Positions 11,132 to 24,022 are shown, counted from the stretch's first letter. The stretch: 64,000 bases of DNA from Laetiporus sulphureus 93-53 (GCF_001632365.1 NW_024468520.1:570814-634813); one strand, 5' to 3'. Program-made: numbers and translations. The notes: generated by a model from the letters alone, not told the origin.

Positions 11132-13918
11132 TTAACGAGTAACGGATACAAAACGGAATGCATTCAGCAAAACAAAAGAATGTCCCTCCATGTTATGCCG
11201 TGGAAAGCTTCCCCTTTTTTTCTGCAAGGTGACGTCAGAGCACGGTGGGAACTGAGAACTTCTGGGAGACGCACGTATGCGACGGCGTCGTAGTCGATGC
11301 CCGCCTCCTCGAGCTTGCATTTCTTCAGGCTCTGGCGCTGGAGCAGCCGCTCCTCCGCCTTCCCCTGCTCTTTCCCCGTGCGTTTCTGCATTTGGTCAGT
11401 TACCAATAAAACGCCATATCGACGCAGGTCAACGATCCTATTCTCAGCGCACCTTGTCATGCTGCATTCTCACAACGCGCGGCACGGTGCGCCACTTCCT
11501 GTCTGCGCCGACCCATAGCTTGGGGTGAACTTGATCGTTCGAAATGACCTTGCACTTGAAGATATGTCCCATGAGGAGGTAGTTGTCCATCGTCTCTGCG
11601 ACGATCTCCGCAACGGATGCGGAGTCGAACTCGATGAACGCGCAGTATTTCGAGTGCCCAGTCTATGAATGGCATCGTTAAAACGGATGAGCGAACAGGT
11701 TGTGGATGAACGGCATGAGCGGCGTACCTTCTTTTTGCGTGAGATTCGGAGGCGCGTGACGTTGCCGAACTGCGAAAAGTATGCGCGCATCTCGTCTTCG
11801 TAGGACCCGTGCGGTATCCTGCCGAAGTAGATCACTCCACGGTCTTCACTCTGCACAAAGAGCGGAACTCAGCACAGAGAGTATGTCAAGAAGGAAGTCA
11901 TGCACACCAGATGTTTCTTCGCCTTCTTCAGCTTCTGCTTCACGACCGCATCATCCTTAAAGATGGTTGGCAGGTCTGACACGCCAACATTCTCCCACTC
12001 TTCCGCGCTCTCATCGTCGGAAGAGTCGTCATCGTCAGTGGAAGAGTCGTCATCGTCATTGGAAGAGTCATCGTCGTCCGTGAAAACGCCATAGAGACGT
12101 TTAGCATCCTCTCCTCCTTCGTTCTCCTTGTGATTGGGTACCAACGACTCCATGACTTCTTCTTTCTCTTTGTTGCTACCGGAGGCAACTGCTTCTTGAT
12201 CCTCGTTCTCGTCATCACTAGCTGCCTCCTCATCCTCACCCTCATCCTCATCATCATCCTCATCGCTAGTCGCAGAAGCTCCCTCCTCTTCCTCTTCCTC
12301 TTCAACCTCCATACCATTAATCGAAATAGCTTCTTCCTCGTCATCGTCCTCGTCGTCCTCGTCGTCCTCCTCGTCCTGGTCGGACTCAGAAGCTTCAAAA
12401 GGTGGAGGTGGGGCCTTCGTCTTCACCGTCTTCTTCACTTTGAAAGCTGGTGCAGGTTTCGCCGGAACCTTCGTCACAAAACCTTTCGTGGCTTCCTTGG
12501 CGGGTATAGTTTTCGACTTCTCCGCGCTTGCCTTCGCAGAAGACTTCCCGGTCTCCTTCGCAGGGGCGGGCTGCGCCTTCACGCTCTCCTTGGCTGGGAC
12601 TTTCGATACCGACTTCTTCCCACTCTCCTTCACGGAGGTAAGGTGTGACACCTTAGCACTTTCCTTCGCAGGAGTAGGCTGGGGAGTGGGCTGCGATGCC
12701 TTTGTCTTCTCCACGGGAGCAGACAGTGATGCTGTCACAGTCGCCTTCACAGGAGCGGGTTGAGACGCCTTCACCTTCTTCTTCTCCGTGGCGGGGGCAG
12801 GCTGCGATACCTTTTCCTTCTCCCTTGCAAGAGCCCTCCTTTGCTGGAGCAGCCTGCGAGGCCTTCAGGGCACTCAACTCAGACTTAGCCTTCTTGCTGG
12901 CAGGCTCATCGGGTTCGGCGAGCGCTCCAGGTGCAGGCGGCTTTTCACCGCTCTGTTCCGCCACAGCCGGCTCTCTATGCTTACTTCTCTTCCTCTTCTT
13001 CTCAGAAGTCATAGGCGCGGCTTCAGCGGTGGGAGCGGCGTTGAGCTGCGTGTTTTTCCCCTTCTCCTGTCCTGCCTGTCCGTGCACCCTCGTAGCTGCC
13101 TCTGGCGCCTTAGCAGCCTGCAGCGCTGGTGTGGCGGCTGCACCAGCCTGTAGCTTCCTCTTTTTCCTGCTCTGCTTGGTGGTGCCTGCAATACTCGCAT
13201 CTCCCGCAGTCGGTCGCGGTTCGCCTGCTGCTTCTTTAAATGTGTCCTGAATGGGGGTCCCAGGCAGGGCAGACTTCGAATCTGCGTTTGCCTTTCGTTT
13301 GCGCTTCTTGGGCTGTTCCGCAGGCGCAGGTGTTGTTGCGACAGTTTTCGGTGGCTCCGCAGGTGCAGGAACACCCGCCTGAGCCTTCCGCTTTCGATTT
13401 GTTTTGTTTGCAGATGATTGCATCCGTTCTTCATCCTTGCGCTGAGCGACGGGTGCAGAGGCATTCGTCGGAGTGACAGCTGGTGCGGATGCATTCGCTT
13501 TAGCCTTCTTCCGTCTCTGCTTCCTCTCTCCAGCTTCACCCTCATTTTCTGCCTTTTGGGGTGGAGATATAATAACTTCAAGGGGAATGGAAGCGGATGC
13601 GTCCGCTTGATCGTGCCGTTTCTTACCTGCTTTTTGGCGAGCATCATCGTGAGTCGATGGCAGCAGAGGCGGCTGTGCAGCGATCGCAGAAGGAGGTGAG
13701 GCATTTGCGTGTACAGTCTCGTCTTTTGTGGACAATGCTAGTTGCTCAGCGGACAGTGAAGGCCCAGACGTATCCTCTCGACGTTTGTTCTTCTGTGGCT
13801 TGGGCGGCTGATCTGCCGGCTTCGGCATGCTAGGAGCTACATCGGACTGTGCCGCTTTAAGAGCGCGCAGTTTCATGCGCTTCATCAACTTTTGTGGTGT
13901 CTCGGGATGTACAGACAT
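11132..13918 (-). CDS. NIFK/Nop15-type nucleolar RRM protein with long low-complexity N-terminus; one frameshift
   Basis: Family members are nucleolar RNA-binding proteins of 60S ribosome assembly. The start [11 protein letters not shown] lies at 13918. The N-terminal two thirds are Lys/Ala/Pro repeats (variants of SQPAPxKE, AKESxK) followed by an acidic Asp/Glu/Ser tract (about 12000-12400). The RRM follows: [11 protein letters not shown] (RNP2 region), [18 protein letters not shown], then after a 65-nt intron CAFIEF (RNP1-like), [15 protein letters not shown] and [13 protein letters not shown]. After another intron comes the basic tail [13 protein letters not shown]. The last exon ends at 11164 unspliced, or at 11132 if a GTGCGT-to-TGCAG intron of 53 nt is removed. 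The N-terminal frame (open to 12653) and the downstream frame (ATG at 12774) do not join: one base is missing near 12826-12840 in a short G run (coding strand), so this is either a pseudogene or an assembly error. Confidence 0.75.
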
Positions 13919-14483
13919 CTTGGAGAAAGAGGTACAACAGACGAAGCCTAGCGCAGATAAGGAAGAGCATTTGGGACGGCACGATCAGCACGTGGCGTTG
14001 TATACCAAAGGCTTCTGATCCAAACAATGGATCGAGATTCGAGTTTTACTCACCGCCGACGACTTCTGCGGCCCAGGCTGCAACCTTCCGCGCATCTTCA
14101 CTGAAGCGCTCAGCATGCGTTTGAAGAGTTTGCACCATCGGGCTGGACAGTACCGCGTTCATGAACATTCGATTGCGGTGAAACGTGCAGTGACTGGCTG
14201 GCTATTCAAAAGCACTTCGGGATTACTAGGAGAAAGATGGCCGCTAGCATTTTGAACGAGATGTCTACCGTCTACCATCATTCAACATGTCATCATGTGT
14301 ATCCTGGTACGTGAGGCGCTCTATTAGCAATCATGCCTGGAGACCGACTGTCCCACACTTATGACATCGAATGTCCACAGATAAATGTGCCGAGCAGCTG
14401 TGACGGACGGCACTGCTTTCTTTTGTTTCGATGAAACTCGATCTTAACGTTCACGGTGGCGTCGACATACGGCAGCCAAGCAT
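13919..14483. promoter_or_regulatory. Divergent intergenic region between NIFK-like gene and P450
   Basis: About 560 bp between the NIFK-like start (leftward) and the first P450 residues (rightward). It should hold the promoters of both. I see no clear TATA box or repeated operator; the assignment rests on gene orientation only. Confidence 0.35.
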
Positions 14484-16614
14484 GCCACCGTCGCGATCCT
14501 GTTGATCGTTGCGATCCGTTTCTTGACGTCTCAGCTGGAAGTCAGCGGACGCAAGTTGCGACTTGCTCCTGGACCCAGCTCGCTCCCAATTGTGGGAAAC
14601 CTGTTCCAACTGCCCGCGATCTTCAAGGAAAGGACTTTGGCAGAATGGGCGAAGCAATACGGTATGCGCAGGGTCATCCTCATGCATTCAATATATCGAC
14701 GAGTGGGATAGGGGATGTCATCTGTGTCCGATTTCTCAGGGCGCCAGTAATTATACTGAACACGTTGGGAGCTGCTCAGGACCTCCTGGACAAGAGGAGT
14801 TCGAAGTACTCCGATCGTCCTCAAATCACCATTGTTTCTGACACGTAAATGTCTATTCCCTTTTGTTGTCTACTGACGACTTACCTTGAGATCAAATAGG
14901 GCAGGATGGGATCGGGATGCCCTACGACGACCGTTTCCGCAGATATCGGAAGTGGATGCACGACGCACTTGGCACAAAGGCTGGACTCAAGATTCTCGTT
15001 CCGACGCAGCAGAGAGAAGCATACAACCTGATATCCGGACTTTGCGAGAAGCCCCAGGCTTTGCAGCTCCACATCAACCGGTCAGCGCTCAGTTCCGTTG
15101 AAGGCATGGATAGTGTTGAGACGGCTTCTTCGGATTCGCAACAGGACTGCTGGTGGAGATGGGATACGGGCACACTATCACGACGCTGGACGACGCGTGC
15201 GTCCACCTCGCTGACTGAGCCTTGGGCGAGATCGTCGAGGGCGGATATCCCGGCCTCATGTTTGTCGACTCCATCCCGATGAAGTATTGGGAGATTCTAT
15301 TTCGTTCAGTTACACCGACAGAGTCCTCATCGCGTACCGCTTCAGTGAAACATCTCCCCATGAAAAGGTTCCTGGGACCTGTAGGCTGTTTCCTTCGTAA
15401 ATCACGCCTGATCGTCGCTGCGGCTCAGATGATGCTAGATACTCCGTTCGAAATGGTCAAACAGGCCATGGTACGCGGTGTCATTTTTCCTGACTATTCA
15501 AAGGAAAGTAACTTTTCGCAGGCAGCAGGTACCGCCAGCCCTTCGCTGACATCTTCTGTGCTTGCAGAGATGCAGAGCCAAGGGAAGGTGATGGAACAAG
15601 ATGAGAGCGACATCAATGGCGCTGCCGGAGTGCTCTATGCAGCCGGCACAGAAACCGTGAGCATCATTTTATTGAGTTTTTGTTTTCGAAGTTTGTGCAC
15701 CATCGTTGCCACTCAGACGATCTCGACCTACAGAAAGGCTCAGGAAGAGATGGATAGGGTCATCGGGTGTGGATGTCTTCCCGAGCTTGATGACCGGGCG
15801 TAGCTGCCATATCTCGGCTGTATCTTGAAGGAAGTATATCGGTCAGTACATCACAACTGTTGCTGTACTCCTACTATTCACTTGTGAGATCTCAGATGGG
15901 GATGTCCAGCCCCTCTTGGTCAGTAGTCCCGGTTGTCACGCCTCTTATATCGCTCATTCAAGAGTCATACAGGATTGGTGCACAGACTCATGTCCGACGA
16001 TGAGTACCGCGGATATGACATAGATGAGGGCTCGACAGTGCTCCCAAACATCTAGTGCGAATCTATTCCTCGAGCCACGTGTGTAGTTGCTTACATCGAT
16101 CGATAGAGCTACGACCAGAGATGAGCGTTGTTACCCGGAACCGGAATCGTTCCGCCCGGAGCGCTTCTTGAATGCTAACAATTCCGAAGTACCGGATCCA
16201 TGCAACACGGTCTTCGGGTCCGGACGGCGGTGAGTGTCAACCTGCTTCGCGCTAAAGTTCAAGGCTGAAGAACGCACCTCGAACCAGCATCTGCCCTGGC
16301 CGCCTGATGGCAGACGATACCTTGTGGCTTGCTATGGCAAATGTCGTAGCCACGCTGAAGATCGAGAAGGTCGTAGGGCCTGGTGGTGAGAAGATCACGC
16401 CCGAGGCAGATTGGACTTCTGGGTTCATCAAGTATGTTGCTTTGACTAGGACGTGAACCTGCTGCTGACCCACACTCTCAGCCAACCAATCGACTTGAAA
16501 TGCGATGTTCGCGCGAGGTCGCAGGAAAGCTTGGATTTGATTCATCAGATGAGCGCGCACATCGTGAACGAGGAAGTCTTGTACGCGTCAGGTCTTCAAT
16601 ACGTTTTCGTATGA
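14484..16614 (+). pseudogene. Cytochrome P450 pseudogene (fungal E-class type)
   Basis: The copy begins with a hydrophobic anchor (ATVAILLIVAIRFLTSQ) and the proline-rich hinge LAPGPSSLPIVGNLFQLP, then AAQDLLDKRSSKYSDRP. Later come AGVLYAAGTET (helix I oxygen-binding region), ERCYPEPESFRPERFL, and a complete haem motif FGSGRRICPGR split by an intron at 16230-16287, a conserved position for such introns. It ends with KITPEADWTSGFI and a tail to 16614. In-frame stops stand at 15216-15218 (TGA), 15801-15803 (TAG) and 16053-16055 (TAG), and an exon after helix I is not recognisable. At the start, no ATG is in frame. Retained introns show that it is not a processed copy. Substrate unknown; the sequence style is that of CYPs annotated as O-methylsterigmatocystin oxidoreductase-like. 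Confidence 0.85.
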
Positions 16615-16709
16615 CTATCCTAATCTGATGGAATGACAATGATGATGGCGATTTCCATTCTGAACAGCATGTGGGGCTGATACCCCACGGAAATGTTCAT
16701 ATTGTCCAG

Positions 16710-18511
16710 TTATGCATCAGTCCTGCTGCGTTTCAGAATATGCTTCTCAAGTGGACGCCCGAGCGCATACCAAAAACTAGCGCGTGGCTTGTTTTCGAGC
16801 GTCTACGAATGGCAGCGATCAAAGTCGCAGTCTTTGATAGATGAGGCAAATTCCCCTTTAATACCGGCGAACCGACTGCGATGGAGCCGCACGAACCTTC
16901 ATCGCCTCATCCAGAAAAACGATTTGGCTGGTAGGGTCTCGTTTTAGCTTGAGAACGGTCTCAAGAGCATAGACCTGGACGTGATGAGAAGTGTGGCTCG
17001 ATACACGCGCGCCGAGAAGCACCCTTGCGCGTAATGATACATGAGGACCTACTTTGATACAGCAGCTTGTCATTTCTTCTACGAGGTTCTCCAGGCTAGC
17101 CCAGAGAGCAGCAGCGTATTGAGGGGCCGTAAGTCCGTCCGCACACGGGACTTGTATGTTAGCCCCTGAGACGTCACATTAGACTCTGCGAAGACTGACA
17201 ATCATAATATGCTACAGGCACCAAGAGGAGAACACAGAAAGAGGGGCGTGCCTTTTGCGAGGACATCTTTAGAAATACGCGATATGTCAAACGCGTACCG
17301 GAATCTACTCTCAACTGCATCTGCCAGATCATTGATGAGCTCCTGCACCAAAATTGGCAGAAAACGAAGGTTGTGTGCGGTTTAAAGCGAGGATGCGAGA
17401 AGAGACTGATTCTAGTCGGATAGAGTTCTTTCAGTTCTCATTAGACAAGGAACAATCGCAAACACCTACGAATTCCGCGAGTCCTGTCATAACCATCACT
17501 TCCATATCTGCCATTGCACGTGCTCTGACGGCTTCAATGTATGGCAGATGAGCAGCCACGGCCTTCACGCAACCCAGAGGTATCGTATGGCCCCGATCCT
17601 CCGATGTATTATCATCTGGGCTGCCCCGCGGGTGAAAGTCTGACGATGAGCTTCCAAAAAGAGAAGCTGATGTAAATATATTTAGGGGACAGGCGTGTCA
17701 GAACCTCGACAGGCTATTCCAAATAAAATGTGAATGTACTGACTCAGTTCAGCAATCGTCAATGCAGCCTTTGCTATGGTCCGCTCCTTCTCGTCCTCTC
17801 CTTCTCCAACAGATGTCAACTCAGTAGGCTGTATAAGGGCGAGCGGTGACTCGTTCGGTTTGGACTGGTCCTTCTTGGATATGGCGGTTGATGTCTCCGT
17901 ATCAGCAGATTCTCCCTTGTTCATATCTGCTAGCTGTACTTCCAACCGTCGAGTTAAAATCACAAAGCGCGACATGCGGCGCAGGATGTCTGATGCTTGC
18001 TGAATGCGTCCAAGTTTGGAAACATTGTTTTGGAGCGATTGAAACAGCAACCGGATCTTGGTTCTCAATCTGAATGATGCTAGATAGGATAAACTGCATC
18101 CACGGAGCCCAAGATAGCATTGGACTCATTTTCGTACGATGAATCGAGCTCATCGAGCCCATTCTGAACTGATGAGAGCGAAGCCTCGAGCTCAGTCACT
18201 CCGGCCGCTTGCACCAGCAGCTCCTCATGATGTGTAGTGACCTGGGAGCGTTGTGGTCTGATATTGCACACATGAGAAGACTTCCATGACCACATAGCAC
18301 TTACCATATTCTTCAGCTGCTTCTCAATGTCCTCAGTAGAGAAGTTCAGCTTCGATATGGCGACTGAGACGTCCTCGTGTGCTGCTTCCAGGCTGGAGCC
18401 CTTGCCTGCTTTGGACTTCCCAGCCTCTCCGGCTAGAATGGCATTCGCGTAATCGTCTGGATCGAACTCGGGACGCGCGAAGACGGCATGGTCTGCACGC
18501 TGGTAAGTCAT
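16710..18511 (-). pseudogene. COG5: COG5 pseudogene, C-terminal half missing
   Basis: COG5 is a subunit of the conserved oligomeric Golgi tethering complex used in retrograde Golgi transport. The N-terminus matches well: FDPDDYANAILAG, DVSVAISKLNFSTEDIEKQL, THHEELLVQAAGVTELEASL, then QQASDILRRMSRFVILTRRL. Further exons read AVAAHLPYIEAVRARAMADM, LINDLADAVESR, LVEEMTSCCIK and VFLDEAMK. The last recognisable piece, LENKPRASFWYALGRPLEKH, ends at a stop near 16710; the C-terminal part of the usual much longer protein is absent. A nonsense codon (TAA at 17384-17382) replaces the expected Gln after SLLASSL. Introns keep GTAAGT, GTACGA and GTAGGT donors. The exact exon joins near 17640 and 16860 are inferred. 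Confidence 0.85.
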
Positions 18512-20794
18512 GAGTGCATTCGACCGCTGACTGGACTTACGCGGGCATACCGGACATGCCGGACTGTATGATGTACTTATAAATGTAGCATCAATACAGT
18601 CCAGTCTACAGCCCTACAGGAGGTGAGCTTGTGCGACGTGAGACTGTCGTGTAAGGTTGCAGTCAACGTTGGGGTACGGATGGGCGCTTGTTGAATTGAG
18701 CGTCATATACGCGCCACGTGCACCGCGCCCTGATCTGAATGTGCATCTTCCGATGTGTCTGTCGAGCGTTGTCACACCCAGCTTCTGGCAACAGTATGTC
18801 TTGTATATACAGAATCGCGAACTTTAGGGATTGCCTGATGCTCTACGATGTCTCGATACGTTATGGAAACTTGAACCTAGCCGCATCTCTGGAAGCGGGA
18901 ACTTCACATCGTGGTTCCACTCGCATATTCTGTACCTCTGTGCAAATTGTTACATGGCTACATGCATTTGATATTGTCACCGTAATGGCAATGCTGCCGT
19001 CCAAATACCCGAAATTCTGGGAGGTTTGCAATGGGGTCAAAAATCGACCAAAGGCTATCGGGCAACAGGCATGCTTTCTACCGTTTTCGCGAGCAATACA
19101 CAGAATGCACTAAGTGTATCTTTGGATGCTCGTTATCTGCCACTCTGCGACCCTAATTTTGTTGTGGATGGACGGCCCCCGTGCCACTGATACCGCGGTG
19201 CACGATGATGCGATGCAATGGTAAGCTGCGGCCAACCCTCGGTGTCTTACTCATGTTCTTCTCGCAGCGCCACATCCACAGGCATGAAATCCTTACATTG
19301 TCTCCTTCGCAAGGAGTTTTCCACTAGGAAGGGACCACTGACGCGCGCGATGCATCGTGATTCCTCTGCATGGACTTGCTTATGCACATATGATATCATA
19401 AACAAGTGCGCAGTCCTCACTCGTCTACGAATCATGATCCAGACTACGCTCTACTACGCTAACAATCCACTATTGTGGACAGTCTCGTAAGCTTTGCGAG
19501 ATATCATAGGGTTCTGGTGACATTGCCGGTAAGCGCCCCCCACACGAACGTGCTTGACACCTCGGATACCCGTCGGCGGTCGGTATCCAGGCACACGCTG
19601 GTCCCGACGTTCAAAGTCCATGCCACATATGGTGCATATGGTGCACTCGCCTACTGATACTCTTCGATGCCGCGTCAAGCAGCTTCGAAACCACCTTTTG
19701 ACGCCTCGCAAAACTCACACCCGCAGCCCTCGGCCATGCAATGGTCTACAAATGCATCCGTCGAAATCGTAGCAATGATCTGCTGGTTGCGTCCTTTGGC
19801 GCGTCAAAATGATGGCCTAAATGGCGATAACTGATGTTGAAAGTTGATGCGGACGCCGTGCCTTGCCTGACCGGTCGACCGGCTGTGATTCGCGGCCGAC
19901 GTGAAATTGGACGACTGTCTGCGGTGTATGGTCAGTCGTAAACATTACATACGTGCAGTCTTGTTCTTTTGCACAACGAGGAATACAAAAAGACCGTTTC
20001 TGCACAGAATCATAAAAGTATCCCGATTGACAGAATGATCATAAACTGGGTTTAATCGGGTCAGTCTCGTTGCCACATGGTCGACGATAGCCTTGGAGGC
20101 TGGCATGACGATTGTGCTCACATGTTCGTTCGCAAGACACCTTCGTTCGCAAGACACTTTTTCTATCCGCAAGAAGTTTGACTGGCGTTCGAGCGTCAAG
20201 CACCTAAGTAATCCCAGGATCGCGCGCCTACAGCGCCTCGGACCCGTAGTGGACTCCAAGTGGAAGCATCCTGCCTCTCTTCCCGTACCGCTTACATGCC
20301 ATCCGACGATCTCTCCTTCTCCTCGTGAACTCCGTCATTTCGAAGTCTGCCATTGCAATGCAGCTGGAACTGTGCCACAATCGTATCTGTGCACGTGACA
20401 TGCACAGCCACCTAGTATCAATTCGTACCGGCCTCAACCATCTTGTACGTAAGGCTCACCCCGTAAGTGCAGCCTGTCGCACTGACAGCGGAGTCACAAG
20501 GCTGTTGGGAGCGGACTGGACTACTATCGTGCCCATGCGGCATATGATGATCCGTGCGTGTGCACTCCGCTCTGCAATCCATATCAAATTGTTCGACTCA
20601 GCACCACATGCTTTGGCGTGATTGCAGCAACTTCTACCAGTCCATCATTGGTCGGCTGCGCATAACCTGGGGTGCAAGTTTTCACGAGACACCGTCAAAT
20701 TTACGGAGGGCTGGTGAGCGGCTTGACATTTACATTGACGGCCTTCCGTCCCTGATTCGAGCGCATCCAGGTCAACGTCAGGTGCTTCCAATAG
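18512..20794. other. 2.3 kb without a recognised gene
   Basis: It contains short ORFs (for example 18739-19113 +, 19945-20259 -) without domains or believable splicing. The right end should contain the 5' exons of the hypothetical gene at 20.8 kb, but I could not define them. Confidence 0.4.
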
Positions 20795-21593
20795 ACCTCG
20801 GCAGCGCAGCGGGCGTATGAGGCATATCGCTATTGGAAGTACCATCATCCCTTGTACGAGCCTCTTGGCGGGAGCCCTGAGATGGAACGAGAGGCGATGA
20901 TCGCTATGACCGTTGCGGAAGGCATGTGCCCCCTTTCACCTTCCGCCAAGGCGTTCTCACCCAAAACCACATACAGCCACCCATCTATGGCAGTACACTG
21001 GGCGGTTCTTTGACCAGATCGGCCTAAGAGAAGCCTCGAAAGTCGCAGCGGCAACTGCTGAGCGTATCGCAGACAGGGTGCGTCCGCTTCTCTTTTATCT
21101 TTTATCAGGGCATGGGCCCCATGGTAACATCACACCACGTGATGCGCTCGATCAGGTTCTTGATATTGGCAGCTACTACGGAGAAACCAGATCCTATCAT
21201 TCGTGGAGGTCGGAGGTGTCTCTTGCGAACCCCTACATCAGCGGTGCGGGCATGATATCACCATACAGTGGTGCATCACCACTTCCTGGAAGCTATGGAG
21301 TAGTGCCAGGATCATACTATGCACCAGTAGCCGTGTACGGAGGATACGCAGCATACCCGTCGGCCGCCGTTTACCCCGCCGCCGGCTCATACTCCGCATT
21401 TCCTGGCGCATATACTGCCACTGTCTACGCAATGAATGGCATCATTCCGCAATATTACGGCACCGGATACATGCATGGAAGGTACTACGGTGCTGAGTAC
21501 CCAGCAACTGCAGGGTCAACCATAATACTCAGGCAACCGGGCCATCATCATCATCATTACTATCATCGGCCTCACAGCGCGGTTGGATTTTGA
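20795..21593 (+). CDS. Tyr/Gly/Pro-rich hypothetical protein with GC-AG intron (5' end unresolved)
   Basis: Exon 20795-20921 encodes AYEAYRYWKYHHPLYEPLGG and an EREAMIAMTVAE helix. The intron at 20922-20976 begins GCATGT and ends ACAG, a GC-AG type; splicing there gives EATHLWQYTGR, the sequence I expect from related agaricomycete hypotheticals. Exon 2 (20977-21593) gives an alpha-helical stretch (EASKVAAATAERIADR) followed by a low-complexity tail of Tyr, Gly, Ala and Pro (YGGYAAYPSAAVYPAAGSYS), a poly-His run (HHHHHYYHRPH) and the stop. The first exon opens right after an AATAG acceptor, so at least one upstream exon with the start codon should exist but was not located. Function unknown. 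Confidence 0.6.
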
Positions 21594-22034
21594 GCGCCAC
21601 GGCCATCAGAAAGAACGTGTGCGAATTGAGTGGAGGCACAATTTGTGTAGCATGCAAGGCACCTCATGATTCCCTGGAAAGTTTGTTTCGCCATCTTCTT
21701 TACTTTGACCCAGATCACTATGACTGACGACTGAGCCTGGTACGACCTAAGTCAGTCTTGATGCGTTTCCTCTCGGGTCAATCCTAATTGCTCCCACCAG
21801 TCCGTCTGACCCTGAGAACTTTGATGCTTGAAATTTCAACATCGACTCAAGATTCCTGTAAAAGAATGTCTGGCAGTCATGCCTCCACAGTACTAAAAGG
21901 GCCTGACAAACTCACGCTTCGTTGACTCAATGTCGTAATCCTTGACACTTAAACCTTGACGGTGACCCTACAATCCGTCTACAAAACTACATAGATCGGT
22001 CCTTCTTACGCCGAACCACATCCATACTCGCATC
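21594..22034. promoter_or_regulatory. Intergenic region upstream of the XPG-family nuclease
   Basis: 440 bp between two rightward genes: 3' UTR of the first and promoter of the second. No specific element could be identified. Confidence 0.35.
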
Positions 22035-24022
22035 ATGGGCGTGCAAGGATTATGGCAGGTGAGTCTCACAGAAGAATTTACCAGACTTTGATATAGATGT
22101 CCTGTCATGCAGATCTTGCACAAGGTGGGGCAGTCGCGTTCGTTAACACACCTCGCTGTTGTGGATGGCTTTGAAGGAAATCAGTCCGGAAGGCGAGCCT
22201 ACCGCGTAGGTATTGATGCAAGTATATGGTTTTATCATGTTGGCCATGTCAAGGGTGGAAAGAACCCTGAACTACGCACATTGTTCTTCCGCTTGCGACG
22301 TCTAGCAGAACTTCCTCTGATTCCCCTCTTTGTGTTGGATGGTACCGAGCGGCCGAAGATGAAGAGGGGGAGCAGGGTAGGCAAGTCAGGCTTTCATAAG
22401 CTGACTGCCGGTCTGCAAAAGCTTCTCGAAGTCTTCGGAATGGAATGGCGGATCGTGAGTGTCTGACATCGAATTCCTGTAACTAAGCTGATGTTCTATC
22501 CCAGGCACGAGGAGAGGCTGAAGCCGAGCTGGCATACCTCAATCAGATTGGGGTGATAGATGCTGTCATGACTGACGACGTAGACACCCTCATTTTTGGT
22601 GCTCAGACGATCATAAGGAAGTGTGTCCATTCCCCACCTGGACATTGCCTGAGACTGAAATTCATCTGCACGCAGTCCCAATCTCAATCTACTGGGAAAT
22701 AAGGCATATCCAGCGCTCAACTCAGATGGAAAGCCAAGCCAGCATCATGTCATGTTGTACACCGCCGATCTGATTCGCACTCATCCGGATGTGTCTCTAT
22801 CCAGAGGCGGGTTGATACTCTTTGCCCTTTTGTCCGGAGGAGACTATGACAGTGTAAACATTCTCGAAGCATTATACGTGACAAATCCTGATTTTGACGG
22901 ACGTTTTAGGGCTTGAGAGGCTTTGGTCCTCAAATATCTCATGCGTTGGCTCGATTGGGGTTCGGTGACATGCTCCTTGATGCATATGAACAGCATGACC
23001 AGCAGGATCTGTTGCCATTCCTCACACAGTGGCGTGCAGATTTGAATACCGAGCTTAGGACGAACGCTCACGATCTCCTGCGCTATTCCTACCCGTCCTT
23101 GCATGTACCGGACCACTTCCCAAACATGCAGCTACTGCAGAGCTACATGAATCCGCTGAACAGTGCTAGTGGTGGCCGTCAGGGCGGAGGTACTCTACGG
23201 GATAATGCTGACCTAAATATCCCAGCGGCCGCAGCGTTTTGCGAAATTTACTTTGACGAGTGGGGCTATCGGTCTGCAATCATAAAACGATTCCGAAATC
23301 TGCTGTGGGAGGCTGCGGTGGTACATATCCTTCGACGTGCGGCACTGGAGGCCGACGAAAAGGAGAAGGAAAAAAAACTTAAAGCTGGTCAGGCTGATGT
23401 TACCATCAAAGGCCCCCTCACTCCCTCACGAGGTGATGCCATTGGAACACCTTCTCTTCTTGTCAACAAATACCTCAAGTCGGGTGATGTCGACTGTCGA
23501 GCTGCAGTATTCGTGAACGGAGACAACCACGCATCTCGGCGGGCCCACGAGCATGATCCAAATCTCATCAAGAGGGTAATTGGCTCTCGCCGACATGTCT
23601 CAACGGACAACATCCTCGAATATCGAGTAGAGGTTGATCCGGCCCAGTTAGTCTCTTTGGCCCACTCGGGCATCGAGGGAAAGCATCCTGAGCCTTTCGG
23701 CAACGCCAGCGCGCACACACTCCCCGATCTACCAGACCTCATGATCCGTAGTTCTCAAGGCTCACAGCAGGGAAAACGAGCTGCCAAAAAAATGCCTCCA
23801 GACCCGCATAGCATTATGAAGATATGGATACCAGCCTCGATGATGCACCGGGTGCATCCAGAGCTTGTGGAGGACTATAACGCTGATGTGGAAGCAGAGC
23901 GGACCAAAAAGAATGTCGCCAGAAAACGAAAGCAGCAGTTCGAAGAGAATGAGGATGCGCGGGAAGCCAAGAGGACAGCAACAGAGGGAAGCCGATCTGC
24001 GAGCCGGCTCATATCCAGTTGA
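22035..24022 (+). CDS. XPG/Rad2-family structure-specific nuclease, GEN1/Yen1-like
   Basis: Five exons: 22035-22058, 22113-22454, 22505-22620, 22676-22853 and 22910-24022, all with GT-AG introns and a continuous frame. The N-terminal nuclease domain begins MGVQGLWQ, and has YRVGIDASIWFYH (first acidic site) and FVLDGTERPKMKRG. The I-domain has ARGEAEAELAYLN and AVMTDDVDTLIFGA, then LLSGGDYDS. All the acidic positions expected of a two-metal XPG nuclease are present. The helix-hairpin-helix region reads GLRGFGPQISHALARLGFGD. The long C-terminal part is divergent, ends in a basic nuclear-localisation-like stretch (KKNVARKRKQQ) and has an insertion rich in Lys (KEKEKKLKAGQ). Single-nick Holliday-junction or flap cleavage in the nucleus is expected for GEN1-like members; the subfamily choice is inference. 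No internal stop, in contrast to most neighbours. Confidence 0.85.

Noticed and set aside
12130..13250. Long plus-strand ORFs opposite the NIFK-like gene
   Set aside because: They are antisense shadows of the Glu/Asp and Lys/Ala low-complexity tracts; poly-Leu/Ser/Val translations are typical of this artefact.
13009..13704. 231-codon minus-strand ORF in another frame
   Set aside because: Alternate frame of the same low-complexity exon; the frame starting at 13918 has the coherent product.
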